Origin: Cryptomeria japonica
Taxonomy: Eukaryota; Streptophyta; Pinopsida; Cupressales; Cupressaceae
Length of the DNA stretch: 64,000 nucleotides
Direction: 5' to 3'
Assembly: GCF_030272615.1 (NCBI RefSeq)
Contig: NC_081413.1
Span: 186,118,169 to 186,182,168, forward strand
In this document: positions 47,411-57,380 of the stretch, piece after piece
How positions within the stretch are numbered: position 1 is the first letter of the stretch
Layout: every line of letters begins with the position of its first letter
Notes under the pieces: generated by a model
Seen by the model: the letters and a program-made list of their open reading frames with translations, nothing else
Told to the model about the DNA's origin: nothing
Database searches by the model: none
Made by a program: the position numbers and the translations under genes

Positions 47411-47548
47411 TGTTACAAGCTAAGGTTGCTGTTGCACCAAAAGATCAACCTATCAATGCCCAATACAACCAATAGACTTATAGAATCCACAGGAGGTTTT
47501 TAAACCATGTCGTGAATCCCCGCAAGAGACGTTGGCCCACCGCCAATA
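47411..47548 (-). repeat. Right LTR of the SMART-like element
   Basis: 138 bp, TGTTACAAG...CGCCAATA, two bases from the primer site. Confidence 0.9.
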
Positions 47549-47553
47549 GGAGG

Positions 47554-48430
47554 ATTAGTTCAAAACTACTTTTACTACCAAATGGGGAACCATGGCATAT
47601 AGAAAGATGCCCTTTGGATTATCAAATGTTAGAGAAACTTTCTAAAGAGCTATGGACATGGCTTTTCAAGGCCTCATGAACAAGTTTGTACTTGTTTATC
47701 TTGATGACAATGTTATTTTTTAAAAGATGCAAATGAACTCTTTTATCATTTGAGGCAAAAATTTGAGAGATGTAGGGAATATGTTGTTTCTCTCAATACT
47801 AAAAAAGTACATATTTGTTATTAATGAAGGTAAGCTCCTTTGTCATATAGTCTTCAGGCATGGCATTACTATTGACCTAAAAGAGTAGGTGCAATTTTGG
47901 CTTTACCCTTTCCCAGCTCACAAAAAAGGATTACAAAGTTTCTTAGGACTTAGTTAAATTTTGTTAGAAAGTTCATTCCTAATATTGCATCTCTCTTCAA
48001 GCCTATAACCTCTATGTTAAAGAAAAATGTATGCTTTATCTGGTCAAGGGAGGATAAGAGGAGTTTTGAAGAGATTAAAGAAGCTATAGCAATAGCACCA
48101 ACTCTCATAAATCCAAATTTTTTTAAAGACTTCATATTATATACCTTTAGAAAAATTGATAGAATCTCAACTATGTTAGTGCAGGGGAGTGAAGATAGAT
48201 TAGAGAAATCAGTAGCCTTCTTTATTCAAGATTTGGAAGGTTATGAACAAAGTTACACATTTTTTGAAAAGTATGCATTAGTTTTGATTAGAGGTCTTAA
48301 AAAAAATAGACATTTTCTTTCAAATAAAAAGATACATCTAATGGTTGTTCATCCAAGTGTCAAAGAGCTTCTTTTGAGTAAATATTTGAATGAAAAGAGA
48401 GCTAGTTGGATAACCATAGTCATGGAGTAA
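47554..48430 (+). pseudogene. Reverse transcriptase (second part) and RNase H of the decayed Gypsy element
   Basis: RT resumes after the mini element: TKWGTMAYRKMPFGLSN, RAMDMAFQGLMNKFVLVYLDD (catalytic YLDD near 47690-47705), then an EGKLLCHIVF..GITID segment and FPAHKKGLQSFLGL. The 138-codon open stretch 48014-48430 is the RNase H region: LKKNVCFIWSREDKRSFEEI, DFILYTFRKIDRISTMLVQG, then KKIHLMVVHPSVKELLLSKY. Many stops and indels precede it. It would convert RNA to DNA and degrade the RNA strand, but is dead here. Confidence 0.8.
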
Positions 48431-48639
48431 GACATAGAAATATAGGTTACAAATATGGTAAGAAGCAAAGGACTATGTGAACAACTGGATAGTTATTTAG
48501 AAAGTTGTAAATAATTTCAAGACTAGGTTGTCCTTGTGCTAAATAATGAAGACAAATTTTGAAGCAACTCCAACTTCAACTTGGGTAAAAGAAATGATAT
48601 ACTATCTTATACTATCTTCAAACTTGTAGTTTCCTAAGA

Positions 48640-48925
48640 GCTTAAACAATGCAAAATATATGTATTTCATATTGTAAGCTATCCCTTATATCATTTTACA
48701 TAGAAATTTCTATAGAAAAAAATATAATGGAGTAGAGTTAAAATGCATAAAACCAGATTAGATTAACCAAGTTCTTGGAGAATTTTTCGATGGGATGGCT
48801 AGTGGTCATTTTTCACCTAGAACAATAGCTCTTAAAATAATGAGAGTTGGTTACTTTAAGTCTGATTTGTACAAGGATACATATGCATAGGTAAGAAAAT
48901 TAAAAAAGTGTTCTATATTTGTAGT
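48640..48925 (+). pseudogene. Integrase zinc-domain remnant of the decayed Gypsy element
   Basis: FFDGMASGHFSPRTIALKIM, RVGYFKSDLYKDTYA and VRKLKKC match the HHCC zinc-binding N-terminus of a Gypsy integrase, with some ligands lost. The catalytic core is absent. The sequence stops resembling integrase near 48925. Confidence 0.6.
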
Positions 48926-49102
48926 TGTAATGGTTGGAATATTAGGGTTCTACGATTTATACTTTGTAAACTACGAAATGACCTAACTTTCAAATGCATC
49001 ACATTAAAAGGAGGGTGAACACAATAGATCCAACCTCAATTTTATTAAGAAAAGGGTTGAATGTTGATTGGACTCCTATTCCCTTTTTGTTTGAGTTGAA
49101 AA
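48926..49102. other. Junction sequence, nothing recognised
   Basis: A short stretch between the truncated integrase and the next LTR. An AAAGGAGGGTGAACACAATAG segment resembles the edge of a minus-strand Copia LTR but is too short to call. Confidence 0.3.
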
Positions 49103-50234
49103 TGTTGCCATTATTGTCATTGATGTCAAGGGATATCAAGAGGTTGCAGAGAAAGAGGTAGCAAGTGTGCATAACATGAAAATAAGTGATGTGCATAACA
49201 CGTAGGTTATGCTATACAACTATGAAAATTTTGTAGGTTGCAGACGAAATGTGGGTGGGTTACAGAGTGAAATTCAATGTTTGTGTTGATCTATATATGC
49301 CACATAGTGCACTAGACCCATCGGATTTAATCCAGGAAGACTGCAGACTTACTTTTGTTCATTCATGGTAGTTCAACCAGTATGGCGGTTCAACTAAATA
49401 GCCTTGGTTACTTATTAGGGAATTATGTTTTATTGGAAAGGGAATCTTGGATTTGAGTGGTCCCCATCTATCCAAGAGTTGGTGGCTCAGTGGTTTGCTT
49501 ATGTTGTGTTGTGTTCATGTGGGACCTAACATGTATGTGCAGGCATCCTGCTAGCCCACGGCAAGTTGGAAGGTAGCCAAATGACCCTACGGGATAACAA
49601 AATTGGAGGAGAATGGTCTATCCCACCATCCCGCACCATGAAGGATGAAAGAGTGGTTACCTCACGAGATAACACAAAAGGCTAACTAAAGATGTCTCCC
49701 ACTATCCCACATCAATGAAGACCAAAGAAGAAGGGTCACGTAGGGTTAAGAAAAGATAATGTGGTTGCGTCCCTTGCTATCCCATAGCGTGGATGACCAA
49801 AGAAAATTGGTCATGCAGGATAAAAAGGTAAAGGGAGAGATGTCTCCCACTATCCTACACGAAGTGAAGCCTATGTAAAATAAGCTCGCGGGAAAACAAG
49901 AGATGATGTAATGGATGGCCCCTCGCTATGGTGCAATTGTTCTTGATGATTCTAACATGCTTTCTGGTGTTTCCTAGTTGTTTCTTATTTGTTTTGGTGA
50001 TCTACATTGACCATTGTGCGATTTTTTTATGGTTTTTGTTAACTGGTGCTGATTTTTGTGCTATGCAGTTTTCCTGGTGGTGTAGCATGTTGCGATTGAT
50101 CTTGGTATGATTTCTGGTGGATTTGAGCATTTGGGAATTTGATTTAGGTCCATTTTATATCATGTATATCATTAGATTGGTTTGGTGGTCAATCTTTATA
50201 TCGTGTGATGTAATTTTTTAATTTAGGGTTGAGG

Positions 50235-50248
50235 GTTTAGCTCACCTT
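50235..50248. repeat. Target-site duplication of the LINE (left)
   Basis: GTTTAGCTCACCTT, identical to 52041-52054. A 14-bp duplication is typical of LINE target-primed insertion. Confidence 0.92.
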
Positions 50249-50476
50249 TTTTTTTATTAAGTAAAAACAATTTTTAAAGGGACCAGAAACCCTATACAAG
50301 ACAGGTTTTAGAAGGACCTACAACTCAAAACGAAAGATAAAATTGAAAGACCACTCAAAGAAATAGAACACAAAAGAGAATTGGCCCAGCCAATCAAAAG
50401 AAGGGGAACAGCATTAACCCCCACCAAAAACCAACAGGCTGCAAAAAACCAGCAGCCCTAACCAAACCAGGAAGGA

Positions 50477-51844
50477 TCAAGAATTTGACCTACCCTTATG
50501 GGATCGAAGGGTCATATCAAAAGAGGACTGGGACAATTTAGATTTTTTACTTTTAATAGTAATCCATCCGTCCTCAACTCTAGCAATAGCCTTTTGCCAA
50601 GAGGATGGATCTAGAATAGAGGACCTCCCATCATCTGGAGGAATAGAGCCAACATCCAAAGAGGTAGAGACAGTAGAAGATCCAACAGCAATCTAAGATG
50701 TGGGAGGGTCATCCATCGAAGAAGAAGATCCATCATTTTTCAAACGATCACTTGGGATGCCATTGCAAGCATCCTCACATTCCTGAGGCAAGGCAACACT
50801 AGAAACAAGAGGTGTACCCTCAGTCTGAGGAACCTATGCCACCACCTGGGAGAAGCTTTTCTTTTTAACAAAATAGTGTTCAGAGGATGCACCTTTCCAC
50901 CAAGAAGCAGATTTTTTTTTCTTTTTATCTGTTTCACACCCTGTAGCAACATGTCTAGTCTAGAAGCACTTTCAACATCTAAAAGGGATACCTTCAAAGT
51001 TGAGTGGTTGGACCCAAGATCCCAAGGAAGATTCAATCTCTAACTCAGCTGGAAGCCCTTTAGAGACATCAATGTTAACCAAAATATGAGCATAAGTAGA
51101 ATGATAAATTTGGTAAGATTCCTTATCAATCATTAGGAATTTGCGTAAAGCCTCCCCCACTTCCTCTAGCAGAGAATCCGTCCAAAGATGAAGGGGAAGG
51201 TTGGGGAGCCTAACCCAAATAGGAATCTCATTAAATGAATCAATAGATGGATTAAAGCTTGAGAACCAGGGTTTAACCATCAAAACATATTTGTCCTCCC
51301 AGCTGAAAGGATTAATCCCTAAGATTTTCGATCTGTCCTCTGCATATTCAAATTTAGCAATGAAAAAACCCTTGGCTGAGGGAAAAATGTTAACTGAACC
51401 TTTTATGATCAGTTCCTAGCTTTGGGAAATCCAAGTGTGGAGTTGAGGAAGGCTTGGCCAAAAACCTTGAAACCTGCAGATCAAACCATGAGCTTCAAAC
51501 ATAGAGGAAGTGTGGATGATCTCCATGTTAGTATTAGCAGACACCTTGAAAACTAGAGGTTTGCAAACAGAAATAGCCACAGGCCCCAAGCCACGGATAC
51601 CCCAATCAGTAGCAGAGGGTGCTGGAAGCACTGTATTACCATCTGAAACCCCCGCAGAGCTCCCATACACAGCACTAGGCTCACCAGCCGCACCAAGGGA
51701 AATGGGGGACTGGATGAAATCACCAACCAATCTAAGGGCAGATGGCTTCATAGCAGTGGATGTCCTTAGGGCAGCAGTGGTGGTAGCAGTAGTCGCAGGT
51801 GGCCTTAGGGCGGTAGACAGCCTTAGGGCTGCAGACGGCATCAT
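50477..51844 (-). pseudogene. LINE ORF1: DUF4283-like domain plus zinc knuckle
   Basis: One minus-strand frame of about 455 codons from ATG 51842-51844 to the stop at 50477-50479, with about six internal stops. After an Ala/Thr/Leu-rich N-terminus comes a DUF4283-like RNA-binding domain (LIIKGSVNIFPSAKGFFIAK ... SWEDKYVLMVKPWFSSFNPS ... IPIWVRLPNLPLHLW). Then follow GLPAELEIESSLGSWVQPLN and a CCHC zinc knuckle whose spacing C-X2-C-X4-H-X4-C survives although two intervening codons are stops. A Ser-rich tail follows. Such proteins coat LINE RNA. Confidence 0.8.
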
Positions 51845-51849
51845 TTACT

Positions 51850-52040
51850 ATTAAAAACTTTATGGTTTGAACCAAGGATGTAAGCACTACAAGTAAGAAG
51901 CCCCACTATTTCTCTAGGGTTCTCCCCAAGCTAAAGTATGCTCCATTGTTAACACGGTAGAGACGAATGCGTGGGGTTTGAACTTAGGTTGTAGGCACTA
52001 TAGGCAAGAAGCCCCACCATTTCACCAAAGGGTCATCCCC
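51850..52040 (-). promoter_or_regulatory. Tandem 5' module of the LINE with polIII-like boxes
   Basis: On the minus strand two related copies begin GGGGATGACCC and GGGGAGAACCC. Each contains a GTGGGGCTTCTT core and ends in GTTCAAACC. The outer copy also has GGTGAAATGG. These match the polymerase III A-box (RRYNNARYGG) and B-box (GWTCRANNC) patterns, about 40 bp apart, as in tRNA-derived SINE heads. Confidence 0.55.
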
Positions 52041-52054
52041 GTTTAGCTCACCTT
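52041..52054. repeat. Target-site duplication of the LINE (right)
   Basis: GTTTAGCTCACCTT, identical to 50235-50248. Confidence 0.92.
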
Positions 52055-52635
52055 GTTGTCAAGGTTGATGATTTGTATATATAGGTGATATGTTCATGTA
52101 ATTTTGGTGTTCATGTTATGTTTGCATTATCAGAGAGAGGTTTATGTGCGAATGAGTGATTCATCCTTCGGTTGTGAGCTTGAGGAGAGATTGGTGTTGT
52201 AGAGCACACATTTGTGCTTAACTAGAATAGTAATCGGGCATTTGGAGATGTTATTCTTTAAGTTCATTTCTTCTGGATTATAGTTCAAATATTGTTGTAA
52301 TTTACTGAGACTTCCCTAAGGGTTGTAGCCTTCCCAGCCATTATCTTTTGAGTAGTGAGCTCTAGGCAGTGTGCCTAAATTCATGTGCATTCCCCATTGT
52401 AATATTTTCACATACTCCTGAAGAGTATCATCTTACTGTGGGTATGTTCCCACCATGGTTTTCCCTTAACCGGGTTTTCCATGTCAAAATCTTGGTGTTG
52501 TGTGTTGTGCTTTCAATTTTCTTATTTGTCTTATTACTGCAGTTTACCATATATGTTTTTGTAGTTAAATTTGTTGATCCGGTGAAGACCGATTCACCCC
52601 CACCTCTTAGTCTTCCTTCTTGGTTGCTGCTAACA

Positions 52636-53734
52636 TGGGCGATGGTCGCGTGGGATAAGACAACAAAGCGAGTGAAGGATCCTGATATCTCGTAGCCTGG
52701 AGAAGGATGGAAAAGGGATCTCGCAAGGTAAGTTAAGACAAAAAGATAATGCATCCTGCCATCTCGTAGAGATAGAGTTTAAGGTCATTGTGACCACTAG
52801 AGATGTTTCAGTCGACATGTCAGCAACCCAATAGATACAAAGATCCACATGGTGGTCAACCAAGTTTGACCAAATGACCTAGATGACGATTAAGAAGAAT
52901 TTTGATGTCGTGGATGTCTATTGATAGACTCAATGGTCCACATGGACATTGACTGGATGATGACTGGATATTGACCAGGCTTGACCAAGTGATTTGGATG
53001 TTGAAGGAGATGATTTTAGCCACATGAATACATGTCGATAGGCAAAATGATCAACTTGGTGATTGACCAAGCTTGACCAGAGGTTTTTGATGCAGGAGCA
53101 TCCCCAGTTCTTCTCAATCTTGCATCAACCAAAAATATTTATTTTATGTTTGTTTCCTATTTTGTTGTTCCAGCATTTCTTTCTGTATTTTCTTGCATTG
53201 GCTCACCATATCTTGTAAGAGATGGATTTTTCTTGAGGACATGATCATCTTCCTTATTCCTAAACCATGGAGCATTTGGATCATTTTCCAACAAGTTATC
53301 GATTCTGGATTCCAAGATAGTTTTCTAGAACCGAAACTGATTGGAAATATTTGCATTAGTGAATCTACTGGATCCTTTCCATAGCTTGAAGAGCCCAATC
53401 ATTCATTCTAACGTTCCTTAGCATGTGGTCGACCTTCCCTTTGATCCACACTTCATCCTTTGTATTTTCTAGAGGAATCTCTTTGGCGGAGGCCGACCTG
53501 TTGATTTTACACATTTGATCGTGTTCTTCAGCATTTGATCCCTTTTGGTCGGATCCCCTTGGATTGTATAAATCATTATAACTGAGCATTAGAAATCAAG
53601 AAGATAGAACATGGAGATAGATCCTAAGATTTAGAGGTCTAGAGTTGACCAATTATGTAATTGAGCATGTATATAGTAGTCCAGTGAGTCGAATCTTGTA
53701 ATCTGGATGTTACCGATTATTTTTAATTAGTTTT
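52636..53734 (+). other. Interior of Copia element H upstream of integrase; no gene recognised in sense
   Basis: There is no primer site directly after the LTR. 52640-52760 repeats the GGGATAA/ATCTCG module of the LTR. 52840-53090 is built from TTGACCAAG-containing imperfect repeats. On the minus strand 53144-53589 two overlapping open frames (74 and 84 codons) look protein-like (QAMERI; KMIMSSRKIHLLQDMVSQC) but are unrecognised. Gag, protease and most of integrase are missing, so this element is internally deleted or rearranged. Confidence 0.45.
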
Positions 53735-54130
53735 CAGTATGCAGCCCCTAGGACACCACAACAAAATGGTGTTGTGAAAAGAAAATAGAGAACAACCAAG
53801 GAAATGGCAAGGAAAATGTTAAATGAAGCTAATTTGCCTGATGTTTATTGGAAAGAGTCAGTTCACACTATTGTATACACCTTATGAACTATGGTATGAT
53901 AAGAGACCCTCAGTCAAGTATTTCAAAATCAAATACTTCATCAAAAGATATGCAGATGGACTAGGTAGATTTTAATCAGGATGTGATGAAGGTATCTTTG
54001 TAGGCTACTCTACTCACAGCAAAGCCTCTAAGTGTTTCAACAAAAGACTGAAGAAGGTAATTGAGAGTGTACAAGTGAAAATTGATGAAGATCTACATAA
54101 AGGTAAAAATACTACAATAAATTAGATTGA
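53735..54130 (+). pseudogene. Copia integrase C-terminal fragment
   Basis: The start QYAAPRTPQQNGVVKRK is the conserved segment containing the last acidic catalytic region of Copia integrase (a Lys replaces the usual Glu). EMARKMLNEANLPDVYWKES and then, after frameshifts, an FVGYSTHSKASKCF-like segment follow. It is heavily mutated. Confidence 0.75.
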
Positions 54131-54279
54131 ATAATCACACAGTGAAGATAAAAATCAATCTGAGAGTGAACAATAAGAAGAAGCATCAAGCAAATCCCCT
54201 AACAGATGTGTACAAAAGAATCACCCAGAGGATCAAATTATTGGCAACAAGAATGATTGTGTACAAACAAGGAGAGAAA

Positions 54280-55859
54280 GAAATACTAAGTAAGTAAATT
54301 TCTGCCTTATGACTAAGATAGAACCCAGAACATATGATGAGGCCAGCAAGAGTGAGAAGTGGTTAAAAGATATGGAAGAATATGTGTAGCAGATTGAAAA
54401 GAATGAAACATGGGAATTGGTTCCTAGACCTGTTGACAAAAATATCATTAGGACAAAATGGGTCTATAGGAACAAAATGAATGAAGAAGGCAAGGTAATA
54501 AGGAATAAGGAAAGACTAGTGTCTAAGGGATATGCTCAGGTAGAAGACATAGATTTTGAAGAAATATTTGCACCAGTTGCAAGGCTAGAAGCTATAAGGA
54601 TGTTCTTAGCATTTGCAGCCTATAAAAAATATAAGGTTTATCAAATGGATGTCAAATCTGCATTATTGAATGGTAATCTTGAAGAAGAAGTTAACATAGA
54701 GCAACCTGAAGGCTTTCAGCTGCATGAAGATGAGAAATTTGTTTGCATATTGAAGAAAGCATTATATGGTCTAAAGTAGGCACTTAGAGCATCGTATTCT
54801 AGGTTGGATGAGTACCTCCATCAACAAGGTTTCAGAAAAGGAAATGCTAACAACAATTTATATATCAAAGTAGGTGGAGACCACATGATCATAATAGTGG
54901 TATATGTATATGATGTCATTTTTGGAGGGAACAAATATGTTTTATGGAAAGAATTTGTTGATCAGATGCAATCAGAATTTTAGATGTCCATACTTGGAGA
55001 GTTGCCATATTTTCTTTGTTTGCAAATATCACAGCAAAATGAGGGCATATTCATCTCTCAAACAAAGTATGATAAAGACATGTTGAAGAAATTTTAAATG
55101 GAAGACAGAAAATTAGTTAGTGCCCCCATGGTGATAGGATGCAAGTTAAGAAAATATGGTGAGTCACCTAGTGTGGATCAGACCTTGTATAGATCCATGA
55201 TTGGAAGCCTATTGTATCTTACAGCATCAAGGCCTAATATAGTTCAAGTTGTATGCATGGTTGCAAGATCTCAAGCAACTCCTACGTAATCACATGTCAA
55301 TGCAATGAGGAGGATATTCAAGTATCTGCAAGGAACAGTCACTTATGGCTTATGGTATCCAAAGAAAGGAGATTTCACTTTGCAAGCCTATACTGATGTT
55401 GATTAGGTAGGTTGTACAGATGACAAGAAGAGCACCCATGGTGGAGATTTCTTCCTTGGAGATAGATTGGTGTCATGGCATAGTAAGAAACAAGAGTCTA
55501 TCTCACTATCAACTGCTGAAGCAGAGTATATTGCAGTTGCTACATGTTGTTCACAAGTCCTATGGATGAAGCAAACTCTTAAGGACATTGAGGTAGAGTT
55601 TTTGGATCCTATTCCCATCATGTGTGACAACTCAATTCCAATCAATATATCCAAGAACCCTGTCATGCACTCTAGGACAAAGTACATTGCAATCAAATAT
55701 CATTTTCTCAGGGAAAAGGTTGTAGAGAAAAAAGTAAAAGTTGAGTACGTGTGCATCGGTGAACAAATAGCTAATATCTTTACTAAGCCATTGTCCAAGA
55801 ATAGCTTCGAGTACTTGAGACAAAAATTGGGTGTTGTCTCACCCTCCCTCTACTCTTAA
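54280..55859 (+). pseudogene. pol: Copia reverse transcriptase and RNase H
   Basis: A single frame with at least five stops (for example TAG 54777). RT starts with [20 protein letters not shown], then [39 protein letters not shown] and [13 protein letters not shown]. The catalytic YVDD reads YVYD (near 54905-54916), which would inactivate it. RNase H follows with SWHSKKQESISLSTAEAEYI and IMCDNSIPINISKNPVMHSR. The protein ends SPSLYS at 55859. This is Copia order, with RT after integrase. The stops are mostly C-to-T or G-to-A type. Confidence 0.9.
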
Positions 55860-56117
55860 AGCATTGATTTGAGGTCTATGGTTCAAGGGCAGCATATCGT
55901 TTCTATACTCTTCACCTTGAACCTCATGTACAATCTCAGTGGGAGATTTGAATTTTTGTAGGCAGTATTGGTACAGCTCTTCATATTGTATTAATGGTTC
56001 ATCTATCTTAGAGGCAACAAAGGAAGTCCAATATGATGAATGGACATACATCAAAAAGTTGTAAAGGAAATTTCTAATGCATTTCATCTGTGTCATGATA
56101 GAAATTGGAAGTTCCAT
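55839..56117 (-). other. Antisense open frame in the 3' untranslated part of Copia element H
   Basis: A 92-codon minus-strand frame reads NFLYNFLMYVHSSYWTSFVA, then DEPLIQYEELYQYCLQKFKS. It looks protein-like but I do not recognise it. It lies between RNase H and the polypurine tract, where plant retrotransposons sometimes hold captured or antisense sequences. It could be chance. Confidence 0.3.
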
Positions 56118-56259
56118 TCATTGCTATAAAAAAACAAACAGGGCGTTCATGCAGAGTTGAAAGTTAGGTGCAACACCCTTTGCCATTGTTGTCAAAGGGG
56201 GAGAAATGGTTGGAGGGCTTGGTCAAAGTGTGGTATGCAAGTGTGTTAACATCAATGCC

Positions 56260-56271
56260 AAAGGGGGAGAT
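56260..56271 (+). promoter_or_regulatory. Polypurine tract of Copia element H
   Basis: AAAGGGGGAGAT, preceded by ATCAATGCC, abuts the 3' LTR. Confidence 0.88.
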
Positions 56272-57010
56272 TGTTGGCATTATTTTCATTGACGTCAAGG
56301 GATGTCAAGAGGTTGCAGAGAAGCAGGTAGCAAATCTACATAACACAAAAACAAGTGATGCACATAACATGTAGGTTATGCTATACAACTATGAAAATGT
56401 TGTAGGTTGCAAATGAAATGTGGGTGGGTTATAGAGTGCAAGTTAGTGTTGATGCTGATCTATATATGCCATATAGTGCACTAGACCCATCGGATTTAAT
56501 CCAGCAGGACTGCAGACTTAGTTTTGTTCATTAATGGCAGTTTGACCAGTATGGCGATTTGGCTTGAAGGTCTAAGTCGCTTATTAGGGAATTGTGTTTT
56601 ATTGAAAAGGAAATCTCGGATTAAAGTGGTCCCCATCTATCCACGTGTTGGTGGATCAGTGGTTTTCTTATTTTGTGTTGTTTTCATGTGGGACCCATCA
56701 TGTATGTGCAGGCAACTCGCTAACCTATGGCGAGTTGGAAGTTAGCTAAATGACCTTGCGGGATAACGAAATCGAAGGAAAATGGTATATCCTATCATCT
56801 CGCACAGTGAAGGATGAAAGAGTGGTTACCTTGCAGCATAACACAAAAGGCTAACTGAAAGATGTCTCCCGCTATCCCGCATTGGTGAAGATCAAAGAAG
56901 AAGGATCATGTGGGGTTAGGAAAAATAATGAGGTTGTGTCCCCTGCTATCCTGCAACATGGAAGACCAAAGCAAATTGGTCATGTGGGATAAAAAAGGTA
57001 AAGGGAGAGA
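56272..57010 (+). repeat. 3' LTR of Copia element H, truncated
   Basis: It begins TGTTGGCATTATTTTCATTG and parallels the 5' LTR at 49103 (shared GCACTAGACCCATCGGATTT and others). At GGTAAAGGGAGAGAT it stops matching and a different LTR-like start appears. The remaining 1 kb or so of this LTR is missing. Confidence 0.8.
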
Positions 57011-57011
57011 T

Positions 57012-57380
57012 TGTTGGCAATTGACACTCATCTGGTGGATATCAATGCTTAATTAATAGTCTAGGGTTGTCATTGATGGCAACTCTCCTTGGAAATCCTA
57101 TCTGGTAATCATGAATTTTGATATCTGGAAGCTATTGTGATCTGGTGTCCGTCTACCGGTATTTCAGGTTAAGTAGTGCAGTTTTGGTGTAGAAGCTTTC
57201 TGGTGATTATGGTGGTGATATTTGTGTATGGGATAATAAGGGCAACTTGTGGAAGTCATTTTGACATCATTTGATGGATCTGCATATGTTTTGATGATCC
57301 GATTCAAGCTAACTCATTATTACACGTTACACTATAGGTCGACTTTGTTGGTTCCTTTTTATGCTGAACAACAAAATCAG
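57012..57380 (+). repeat. Fragment of a different Copia-type LTR
   Basis: It begins TGTTGGCAATTGACACTC, followed by GTTGTCATTGATGGCAAC, the standard plus-strand LTR opening in this window. It directly follows AAAGGGAGAGAT, which resembles a polypurine tract. It loses LTR character by about 57380. Confidence 0.5.

Larger units (their letters stand above)
47205..47548 (-). mobile_element. SMART-like mini LTR element, 344 bp, with 5-bp target duplication
   Basis: Two LTRs of 138 bp each (47205-47342 and 47411-47548) flank only 68 bp. The interior has a minus-strand polypurine tract (CTGGGAGGGGGAT, next to the left LTR) and an initiator tRNA-Met primer site (47397-47408). The target duplication GGAGG is at 47200-47204 and 47549-47553. 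The LTRs begin TGTTACAAG and end CCAACA (left) or CCAATA (right). It interrupts the RT gene between VKEE and the TKWGTMAYRKMPFG part. It encodes nothing. Confidence 0.92.
50249..52040 (-). mobile_element. ORF1-only L1-type LINE (HAL1-like), minus strand
   Basis: A 1,792-bp insertion inside LTR H, flanked by the 14-bp duplication. Its minus-strand 3' end has TTACTTAATAAA and a short poly(A) (T-run at 50249-50255 in plus spelling). It contains an L1-type ORF1, a 3' UTR of about 230 bp and a 5' end made of two tandem copies of a module of about 115 bp. No endonuclease or RT (ORF2) lies between ORF1 and the poly(A). Confidence 0.85.
49103..52635 (+). repeat. 5' LTR of Copia element H, interrupted by a LINE
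   Basis: It begins TGTTGCCATTATTGTCATTG and matches 56272-57010 over its first 740 bp or so. It ends near CTGCTAACA at 52635, after the GGTTTTCCC...GGGTTTTCC block (52450-52488) and the CACCCCCACCTCTTAG block. Subtracting the LINE and one target copy (1,806 bp) leaves about 1,727 bp. A tandem module of about 70 bp (GGGATAA ... TATCCC) occupies 49590-49925. Confidence 0.75.

Noticed and set aside
47205-47548. Cassandra-type element with 5S rRNA in its LTR
   Set aside because: I see no 5S-like sequence in the 138-bp LTRs.
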